Assembly: GCF_020103695.1 (NCBI RefSeq)
Contig: NZ_JAHXBF010000035.1
Coordinates: forward strand, 1 to 64,000
Source of the DNA: Hyalangium versicolor
GTDB lineage: Bacteria; Myxococcota; Myxococcia; Myxococcales; Myxococcaceae
DNA length: 64,000 nt
Direction: 5' to 3'
The notes below the pieces were generated by a model. The model was not told where the DNA came from, did not search any database, and saw nothing but the letters and a program-made list of their open reading frames with translations. Each line of letters opens with the position of its first letter. The stretch's first letter is position 1. The position numbers and the translations under genes were made by a program. Positions 57,773-64,000 of this stretch are shown in pieces.

Positions 57773-60706
57773 TCAGTCGAAGAGCAGGACGGACTCGAGC
57801 CACTGCTGGCCCTGGCCCTGCGCGAGCCACTTCCGCCTTTCGTCCCGCAGCGCGGTGGCGGGTGGGTGGCCCTGGCGGATGCGCTCTCGGACGGCGTTGA
57901 AGAACCCGGCGGCTTCCAGGTCCGGGATCTCCACCGTGGCGGCGATGATGGCCCGCGCTCCCGCCTGGATGAAGGCGGCGGGCAGACCGGACGGCTCGTG
58001 AAGGATGTAGGGGCCCTGAGCGGCGCGGCACGCGGCCAGCACCACCAGGGGCGCTCCCTCCAGGTGCTGCGCCTGGATGTGGGTGGCGCTCAGCTCGTCA
58101 CTCGTGCCCTCAGGTGCCAGCACGAGGTAGGAGAAGCGAGTGGAGGGGACGACGCCGTGGGCCACGAGATCGATATCCGTGGCGTCGCGCATGGCGGCGA
58201 GGACTCGGGAAGGAGTCGCCTCCGGGCCGGTGAGCAGCCGTTGCTCCTCTGTGGGGCCGAAGTCGGCCTTCCAAGTGTTGAGTCGCCCCAGGGACTGGGT
58301 GCGCTCGGGGGAGAGAGCCACATCCTTCACCACCAGGTGGATGGCACGTGTTGCCTGGGGCTGCGGAGTGGGCCCCGAGCGCAGCTTGTAGCTCCACGCG
58401 AACTCCGGCGGCAGCAGGCCGGGTCGATCCTGCAACGGAGGACGCGCATGGGCTTGCACCGTCTCGCAGCCCTGGAGCGCGGTCAGTGCTTCGCTGGGGA
58501 CGAGACCGGTGAGGTTGTCGGCCAGGCGTGTCCGGCGCGCTCCGTCGTAGGCGCCCAGGGGCTTGCCGTCGGCGCCTCGGACGAGGACGAGGCTTCGTTC
58601 ACTGTCCACGGTCGCGGCGACGACACAGCGCTCAGGGAGGGGACTGCCCTGCTCGCGGCCGAAGAGCTCCAGCGCGGCGGTGGTGTCTCCGGTCTTGCCC
58701 GCATCGAGGATGAGCGAGGTGAAGCTGTAGGCCCGGGCCTTCTGCGCATCTTCATCCCGTGCGAGGAGCTCTCCAGACTCCGTCTCTCGGAGGATCTCCT
58801 CCATACGGGAGCGGCCCTCCGTCCGGTCACGCTCGATGAGGAAGCGGGCGAGGGCATGCCGGGCGAGCAGCTTCTGGCCGGCGGTGGCGGTAGGGGGAGG
58901 TTCCGCGAGCGCCCGTCGCAGCGCCGCCTCATCCCCTGAGGAAGGCCGCTGCCGCGAGAGGTCCGCCAGCGCCATGGCACCCACGTGGGACAGGGGCAGC
59001 CCGGTGGCGCGGGCCTGATCGATCTCCGCGCGGGCCTGATCGAAGCGCAACTCGTTGAGCGCCACGTGCGCCAGGTTCTGGTGGGCGAACAGGGAGAACT
59101 GCGCGTTCCCGCGATTGCGCTCGAGCATCTCCGAGAAGTAGGCGCGAGCGAGGGGGAAGTCGTTCCGGACGCGCGCGAGTTGCGCGAGGTGTCCCAGGGC
59201 GACGAGCTCCTTGTCCCGGTCGTTGGCCGCGCGGGCCTGCCGCCGCGCCAGGGTCGCCTGCTCCCAGGCTTCGCCCAGCCGCATCTCGTTGCTCAGGAGC
59301 AGGGTGTACTCCAGGCGGAGGGCTCCACAGCGGTAATCGATGGGAGTGGAGGCGCAGAGCGAGAGTGCGCTCACGAGCGTCTGGCGTGCCTCGGACAGTT
59401 GCCCTCGTGCGATCTGGACCTTGGCCTTCTCATGGGCGGCAAGGAGGCGGAACCAGGGATCCTGACTGGACTCGGCGCGGGCCTCGAAGACATCGAGGTG
59501 GTCACCGACGGCCTTGGCGTAGATGAGCACTCCCATGAGGAGATCCTCCTCGGGGGAGCGCAGCAACTGCGAGATGAGGGTCTGGACCTGCTCCGGGGGC
59601 AGGGTCCCCTGGCGGAGCTGGGCGTAGGCCTGGGCGAGGGGTGCCCGCTGCGTGAAGTCGTGCGAGGCGATGCGCTCGGCATACCGGGCCAGGACTTCAC
59701 CTCCCACCTGCTGGTCGAGTTCGCGAGCCAGAGGCAGGAGCGCCCGGACCTGCTCGGCGGAGGAGCGGGTGCGCACCGCATCGTAGAAGTACATGCGCAG
59801 GGCGGACGAGCGCTCGGCGAGGATCGCGGGAGAGGGCAGGGTGCCGTGGGTGGCGAGCTCGCGGCCCGCGCGCAGGACGGACTCCCACCGCTGGGCGCGT
59901 GCCTGCTCCTCGGCCGAGAGCGCCTTGGCGCGTTGGCGGGCCTCCTCCGCCCAGCCGGGCTCTCCTTGTTGCGCGAGCTCACGGAATCCAGCCGCCGAGG
60001 CCTGAGGCAGATCGAGATCTCTCAGCGCGAGGGCCCTGTTCCACAGCGCCTGAGGGAGCGTGGGGGCCTGGTCGAGCGCGAGCTGCAGATGCCGGAGCGC
60101 TTCTTCCGGAGCACCTTTCACCAGGAGCGCGACGCCCCGCAGGGTCTCGTTCTCCGGGGTGCCGGAAAGGGGCGCGAGGTAGGCCTGGGCTTGATCCACC
60201 AGGCTCTTGTCATTGCGAGCGAGGAGAGCCGCGGCGAGGCCGGCTGAATCTCCGTCACGTTCGAGCTGGGCGAGCGCTTCGAGCGGGAGCTTCGGAACTC
60301 GCGAGGAGTCTTGCCCCATGGCCCGGGCCGCCAGGGAACGGTGCCGGTCCGCCTCCGCGAGCGATAGCCGCATCTCGAGCCGCCGTTCGGGTTCGCTCAT
60401 CAGCCAGGGATCGGTCCGGGAGGTGCCTCCCATCTTGATGCGCACGCCGAGGGCAATCAGGGCGGCGAGGGCAGCCCCCGCGGCCGCCAGGGTCCAGCGG
60501 GGGAACACCCGGCGGACAGGGGCCGGGCGGGCGGAGGCGGGCTGCCGTTCCACATGGCGCGTGGCCATCATCTTGAGTTGCAGGAGGTTGCCCAGCTCGG
60601 CCTGGCACCGGGGGCAATCCAGCAGGTGCTGACGGAAGCCCTCTGCCTCCTCGGGAGCCAGCTCGCCATCCGCGAAGCGCTCGATTCGTTCACAGTGCGC
60701 GGACAT
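57773..60706 (-). CDS. CHAT-domain protein with anti-sigma zinc finger, membrane span and TPRs
   Basis: This is a 977-residue protein. Residues 1-40 form a zf-HC2 anti-sigma zinc finger (CERIERFADGEL, then HLLDCPRCQ). A membrane span lies at about 70-90 (WTLAAAGAALAALIALGV). A long TPR-like helical region fills about 95-690. The C-terminal 280 residues are a caspase-like CHAT domain with the probable His in IDLVAHGVV and Cys in VVLAACRAAQG, so the peptidase dyad looks intact. Its start codon overlaps the stop of the sigma-factor gene by one base (TGATG). The finger should hold the sigma factor in the cytoplasm while the TPR and CHAT parts sense or cut something. The side of the membrane they face cannot be told for certain. 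Confidence 0.9.
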   Translation of the reverse strand: MSAHCERIERFADGELAPEEAEGFRQHLLDCPRCQAELGNLLQLKMMATRHVERQPASARPAPVRRVFPRWTLAAAGAALAALIALGVRIKMGGTSRTDPWLMSEPERRLEMRLSLAEADRHRSLAARAMGQDSSRVPKLPLEALAQLERDGDSAGLAAALLARNDKSLVDQAQAYLAPLSGTPENETLRGVALLVKGAPEEALRHLQLALDQAPTLPQALWNRALALRDLDLPQASAAGFRELAQQGEPGWAEEARQRAKALSAEEQARAQRWESVLRAGRELATHGTLPSPAILAERSSALRMYFYDAVRTRSSAEQVRALLPLARELDQQVGGEVLARYAERIASHDFTQRAPLAQAYAQLRQGTLPPEQVQTLISQLLRSPEEDLLMGVLIYAKAVGDHLDVFEARAESSQDPWFRLLAAHEKAKVQIARGQLSEARQTLVSALSLCASTPIDYRCGALRLEYTLLLSNEMRLGEAWEQATLARRQARAANDRDKELVALGHLAQLARVRNDFPLARAYFSEMLERNRGNAQFSLFAHQNLAHVALNELRFDQARAEIDQARATGLPLSHVGAMALADLSRQRPSSGDEAALRRALAEPPPTATAGQKLLARHALARFLIERDRTEGRSRMEEILRETESGELLARDEDAQKARAYSFTSLILDAGKTGDTTAALELFGREQGSPLPERCVVAATVDSERSLVLVRGADGKPLGAYDGARRTRLADNLTGLVPSEALTALQGCETVQAHARPPLQDRPGLLPPEFAWSYKLRSGPTPQPQATRAIHLVVKDVALSPERTQSLGRLNTWKADFGPTEEQRLLTGPEATPSRVLAAMRDATDIDLVAHGVVPSTRFSYLVLAPEGTSDELSATHIQAQHLEGAPLVVLAACRAAQGPYILHEPSGLPAAFIQAGARAIIAATVEIPDLEAAGFFNAVRERIRQGHPPATALRDERRKWLAQGQGQQWLESVLLFD

Positions 60707-61257
60707 CAGTGGTCTCCCAGGCGGATGAGGGGTTCGAGCATCTTGCGGAGCTTCGAGCGCGCATCGTGGAGGCGCTTGGCGACGGTGCCCTCGCGAATGC
60801 CGAGTTCCTCGGCGATCTCCTTGTACTTCCGGCCGCTGGCGTGCAGCTCGAAGGTGGCGCGCGCCACCGGGCTCAAGGCCTGCACGGCCGAGCTGAACTG
60901 CTCATCGGAGATGCGGTCGAAGATGGGCCGTGGGGGCGGCTCGGGCTCGACGGTGGGGTCCTGTCGGTTCAGCTCTTCGGCACCTCGCTCACGGGTCCGC
61001 TGTTTGCGCAGCTGATCATAGAAGCAATGGGTGAGGGTGGTGACCAGCCAGTTGGCGCAGACGCCCTCATCCGGAGGTGGATCCGCATGGCCGAAGGCCG
61101 CGAGGAAGCGGACGATCGTCTCCTGGACGAGATCGTCGGCATCCGAGGGGTTGCGGCACAGGTGCCGGGCCTGGGCGAGCAGCCATTGCCGCCGCCGGGC
61201 GAGCAACTGTTCCAGCCATGGGGCGACGGCCTCATGGGCATTGGGCGAAACGGGCAT
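60706..61257 (-). CDS. ECF-type RNA polymerase sigma factor
   Basis: This is a 183-residue sigma-70-family factor, using the ATG at 61255-61257 with GGGAG six bases upstream. The longer open frame upstream is not sigma-like. Region 2 lies at about residues 20-80 (CRNPSDADDLVQETIVRFLA), including the core-binding helix, and region 4 at about 125-180 (LSPVARATFELHASGRKYKE, then IAEELGIREGTVAKRLHDAR). It has no region 3, as expected for the ECF class. Its stop overlaps the start of the CHAT and zinc-finger gene, a typical sigma and anti-sigma pair. The promoters it uses are unknown; none could be assigned nearby. Confidence 0.93.
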   Translation of the reverse strand: MPVSPNAHEAVAPWLEQLLARRRQWLLAQARHLCRNPSDADDLVQETIVRFLAAFGHADPPPDEGVCANWLVTTLTHCFYDQLRKQRTRERGAEELNRQDPTVEPEPPPRPIFDRISDEQFSSAVQALSPVARATFELHASGRKYKEIAEELGIREGTVAKRLHDARSKLRKMLEPLIRLGDH

Positions 61258-61453
61258 CGGGCTCCCAGGGGGGACGCGGACCGGCGTGCCTCTTACCCCT
61301 GGTGAGCCAGCCTCTTCAAATGCCCTGGAGGACGCTCGCAAGCTCCACGGCCTTGTGACTCTGCGACATTGTCGACCCTCCTCTTCAGTGCGGAGCGAGC
61401 CATTCGCTCCGCCATGATGGGGAGACGGGGACCTCGAAAATCCTTACCTGGAT

Positions 61454-62170
61454 TTAAAGGGGGCCATCCGTGCCGGGATCTCCGGGGGGATTGGGAGGAG
61501 GGTCGATGGGCTGGGACTCCTCGGGATCCTGATCGTTACCGCCTCCGGTGCCACCCCCTTCCCTCGGGGCATCACACTGGGAGATGTCGGGGAAACGGTA
61601 GTCAATGAAGACGTTGCTGGAGAACGTCCGGTTGGGGAGGTTCTCCATGAGACAGGGGGACTGGGTGTTCCCCACCATCCTCATGTGGATGTAGGGGCCG
61701 GCGAAGATGCGGACGGAGTACTCCCCTGCGGAGTTCGCCGTGACGTGGAATTCGCCAGTGGCGTTGACGCCCACGAGTTGTGCGGCGGAGCAGGGGCGCT
61801 TGTTGTTCTCGAGGAGGTGGCCCTCGAGCATGACATCCTGGGTCGTCAGGTTGAGCAAGCTGTCGACGCCGAAATTCCCGGAGGTGATCAGGATCTGGGA
61901 ACCCGAGAAGCTGGGAGTGAGGAGCTGGACGCCCACATGATAGGTGCCGCGGGGCACCTCCAGAGCGTACAGGCCGGAGCCATCCGTGGTGGTGGTGTAC
62001 GAGGTACCACTCGACGAATCCTGGAGGAAGACGGTCACTCCCGCGGCAGAGGTGCCATCGGAGAAGCGGACGCGTCCGCTCACGTCGACATAAACCGAGA
62101 TGGCGCCGGGCAGGAAAACCAGGGAAACGAGCAACAATGTTGCACGATAAATGAATACACGTAGTGGCAT
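61454..62170 (-). CDS. Exported protein with carboxypeptidase-regulatory-like beta-sandwich domain
   Basis: This is a 238-residue protein, with the start chosen at the ATG at 62168-62170 just before a signal peptide (IYRATLLLVSLVFLPGAIS). Residues about 28-120 resemble a carboxypeptidase-regulatory or CarboxypepD_reg-like fold (DVSGRVRFSDGTSAAGVTVF, then DGSGLYALEVPRGTYHV). A second similar domain with two or three Cys follows, and the C-terminus is a Pro/Gly/Asp-rich tail. It is likely exported and may be surface-attached. It is divergent from another small exported protein at 62404. Function unknown. Confidence 0.8.
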   Translation of the reverse strand: MPLRVFIYRATLLLVSLVFLPGAISVYVDVSGRVRFSDGTSAAGVTVFLQDSSSGTSYTTTTDGSGLYALEVPRGTYHVGVQLLTPSFSGSQILITSGNFGVDSLLNLTTQDVMLEGHLLENNKRPCSAAQLVGVNATGEFHVTANSAGEYSVRIFAGPYIHMRMVGNTQSPCLMENLPNRTFSSNVFIDYRFPDISQCDAPREGGGTGGGNDQDPEESQPIDPPPNPPGDPGTDGPL

Positions 62171-62403
62171 GGATCTCGACTCCTCAAGAAATGGGAGCGG
62201 GCTGATCACTGCACTCCGGTTCCTGCTCTGGATCCGGAGTGCCCTCCCTACGCATGAGCAGCGCCCCCCATTTCCAAGAACGTCTGGGGCGGGCGGCCAT
62301 ACCGCGAGCCTGCGACGGCGGTCCACCGCGCGGCGGGTCGACAATGGCACCTCAGTGTTGAGATGGTTGGCGTTGGAATGGGTCTATCCTCGGGGGCCAC
62401 GTC

Positions 62404-62976
62404 ATGAAGACATCCTTGCGCAGGTGCGGATTGTTGCTGTTCCTCACACCCTTCCTGGCAGGAGGGGACTGCGGCGGAGTGCCCGATCCACCCGATGTCA
62501 CCGATCCGGACGTCATTGATCCGGTGGGCAACGTCGAGTGTTCGAACTACCAGCCGAGCAGCTATTCGAAGGCCTCGGGGCGCTTCGCGGCGAGGGTGGA
62601 TGACCGCTCCCCGGGGACGTTCCGGCTCGCCGTCTCGGTGGTGCCTCACCCAGGAGACGTCTATGACATCTGGTTCTCCGGATGCGTGCTGGCGGGAGGA
62701 GGCGTGGAGACCTGGCGCTACTCCTCGATCGCCTTCCTCCCGGGCCCGGTGAAGGGCACATCCGTCCAGCTCCCGGCGCCCGCGAGCCGTGCCCCCGGCT
62801 TCGCGGGCGGCCTGCTCGACATCCTGGGCAACCGCGAGCACCACTTCTACGTCTCAGGCGGGGGCGTGCTCGAGGTGACGGAGTTCGATCCCGTGGCCCG
62901 CCACTTCGTGGCTCGGGGCGAGATGTACCCGGAGCAGGGCGGCACCGTGACGCTCGCGTGGGACGTGACCTGGTGA
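62404..62976 (+). CDS. Exported protein of unknown function
   Basis: This is a 190-residue protein from the ATG at 62404. The N-terminus is a signal peptide (LRRCGLLLFLTPFLAGGDCG), and the Cys near residue 23 could be lipidated, though the site is not a standard lipobox. An Asp/Pro-rich linker (VPDPPDVTDPDVIDP) precedes a beta-rich domain with two Cys (FRLAVSVVPHPGDVYDIWFS, then VETWRYSSIAF). It ends 74 bases before the stop of the ZorC-like gene on the other strand. No family was recognised. Confidence 0.8.
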   Translation: MKTSLRRCGLLLFLTPFLAGGDCGGVPDPPDVTDPDVIDPVGNVECSNYQPSSYSKASGRFAARVDDRSPGTFRLAVSVVPHPGDVYDIWFSGCVLAGGGVETWRYSSIAFLPGPVKGTSVQLPAPASRAPGFAGGLLDILGNREHHFYVSGGGVLEVTEFDPVARHFVARGEMYPEQGGTVTLAWDVTW

Positions 62977-63050
62977 CGGTGCTGCACTCCGATGCGTCAG
63001 GGCGAGTATTTCCAGCCGCTCATCATGGAGCCACCAGGGTACGCGAGAGC

Positions 63051-64000
63051 TCAGCGCTTCGGACGGCGGTCCCAGTCGATGCCGAGCTCCAGCAGGGCCT
63101 GCGCGAAACGGTCCTGCCAACGTACTCCGTGGGTGAGCCGCCGAGTTGTGAACTTCCCGTACAGCCCATCGCTGAGGTCGTTGGAACTCTCGACTGGCTC
63201 GCCCCGCAGCTTCTTCTCAAGGTCCTGATGTCGATAGACGAAGGCCGCGTTGCCGGTGTCGGAAAATTCGACTACCACGTAGCGCTCGAACGAGAGAATG
63301 AATGCGCTCACCCGCCCCTTCGAGAGCTTCCTGGCTCTCCTGAATGCGGCATGCTGCTCGGGTGGAAGTGTCGCGGCCGTGCGGCTCAATTCGCCGTACG
63401 TCGCTGGGTCGAGCCAGCACGTCGTCGATCGAATAGAACCAAGGTAGCGAAGCCAGAATCGGCGCCGGTCCTCCTCTCTCATCGCACGCTCGAAGAAGAA
63501 TTCGAGATCCTGCTGGATGAGCGCGGACAGGAAGTCATCGAAAGCTCTTGGCGATCGCTGCCTGACCTGAGTCCAGGCTTCGGTCAAGGTCTTGATCCGG
63601 GGATCGCCAAAGACACTGTCCTTGGAGACGAGGCTCTCCTCGAGACGGCTACGAACACCCTCGCTGAGCAGCCTGCTCGCCCGACACTCCAGCGCAGCCG
63701 CCACCACGGCCACTCGCGCTTCCAACGGAATGGCGGATGCGGCTCCTGCAGCCAGTTGGGGCAGCCAAGCCTGATTGTGTGAACCGCTCAGGACGAACGT
63801 CAGGCTCTCGGAGACATCCCGGCCCGCCTGAAGTCTTCGGCGGAGGTACTCCGCCACGACGTGGCCGGCAAAGGCGGTGTTCGGCTTCACTCCGGCAGCC
63901 CGAAGTGCCTCGATGGCTTCCAGAAGAGATCGCTCCTTCCAGTGCGTCGCGAAGAGCCCAGGCCCTTGCGGTCCGAGTATCTCGTCGATGGGGAGGGGCA
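63051..64000 (-). CDS. Partial ZorC-like protein (EH_signature domain), probable anti-phage defence component
   Basis: The frame is open to the right edge, so the N-terminal part is missing and about 315 C-terminal residues are visible. I recognise the EH_signature pattern of ZorC from Zorya defence systems: FWLRYLGSIRS, then ERYVVVEFSDTGNAAFVY with its conserved Glu near the end, then a late His (THGVRWQDRFAQALLELGI). ZorC works with the ZorA-ZorB membrane motor against phage. The genes before it must lie beyond the window. Nothing resembling zorD follows it downstream (63050 and below), although zorD normally comes after zorC. GC is slightly lower than in the surroundings. Alternatively it belongs to another helicase-linked EH_signature system. 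Confidence 0.75.
   Translation of the reverse strand, partial: PLPIDEILGPQGPGLFATHWKERSLLEAIEALRAAGVKPNTAFAGHVVAEYLRRRLQAGRDVSESLTFVLSGSHNQAWLPQLAAGAASAIPLEARVAVVAAALECRASRLLSEGVRSRLEESLVSKDSVFGDPRIKTLTEAWTQVRQRSPRAFDDFLSALIQQDLEFFFERAMREEDRRRFWLRYLGSIRSTTCWLDPATYGELSRTAATLPPEQHAAFRRARKLSKGRVSAFILSFERYVVVEFSDTGNAAFVYRHQDLEKKLRGEPVESSNDLSDGLYGKFTTRRLTHGVRWQDRFAQALLELGIDWDRRPKR

Overview
The window reads as chromosomal DNA of a myxobacterium of the Cystobacterineae type (Archangium, Cystobacter, Myxococcus or a relative). This is inferred from the very high GC at third codon positions, the Ser/Thr kinases with TPR tails, an AHH-type toxin with an Imm11-like immunity protein, a family 2B encapsulin locus with a geosmin synthase, many lipoproteins, and a giant hybrid Ser/Thr and histidine kinase. 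No rRNA, tRNA, CRISPR array or intact insertion sequence was found.

Layout. (1) 1-8.1 kb looks like one end of an integrated element. A tightly overlapping leftward operon encodes particle-like or membrane-associated proteins, including one with a transglutaminase-like fold, and runs off the left edge. Divergent from it are four small rightward genes and a tyrosine recombinase. (2) 8.1-8.6 kb has no convincing gene but holds a dense series of hairpins, a candidate structured RNA or attachment region. (3) 8.6-16.6 kb holds a small basic protein, a standalone PD-(D/E)XK nuclease with Cas4/AddB-like cysteines, two TPR-tailed Ser/Thr kinases, and between them an exported fusion of cyclohexadienyl dehydratase and chorismate mutase. 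(4) 16.6-18.4 kb is an AHH nuclease toxin and immunity pair. (5) 18.6-21.2 kb holds an aldo/keto reductase and a divergent SDR/TetR pair with a perfect palindromic operator. (6) 21.2-26.7 kb is the most striking locus: geosmin synthase followed by two different family 2B encapsulin shell genes with cyclic-nucleotide-binding-like insertions, then a small exported Lys/Gly-rich protein. A perfect 10-bp inverted repeat lies upstream.

(7) 27.1-41.2 kb is a mixed region. It contains an SDR and MerR pair, an aldo/keto reductase with a divergent LysR gene, a tandem of trypsin-like proteins of which the first has lost two catalytic residues, a third aldo/keto reductase, an OmpA-type lipoprotein operon, a decayed gene end, a coupled pair of AT-richer lipoproteins, a membrane-anchored haloalkane-dehalogenase-like hydrolase with a divergent AraC regulator, and the first gene of a glycosyltransferase pair. 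(8) 41.2-55.6 kb holds the second gene of that pair (a polytopic membrane protein), the 1767-residue hybrid kinase, a TonB-like protein, and two large tandem paralogues of unknown function that share the same upstream palindrome. (9) 55.6-61.3 kb holds two unassigned proteins and an ECF sigma factor translationally coupled to a zinc finger, TPR and CHAT-protease protein. (10) 61.4-64 kb holds two small exported proteins and, at the right edge, the C-terminal part of a ZorC-like (EH_signature) protein. This suggests that a Zorya-type anti-phage system continues beyond the window.

Genes that work together: encapsulin shells with geosmin synthase; sigma factor with CHAT protein; toxin with immunity protein; the glycosyltransferase pair; and, by shared palindromes, the two large paralogues. 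Functions were assigned by eye from motifs and remembered family features; no searches were run.
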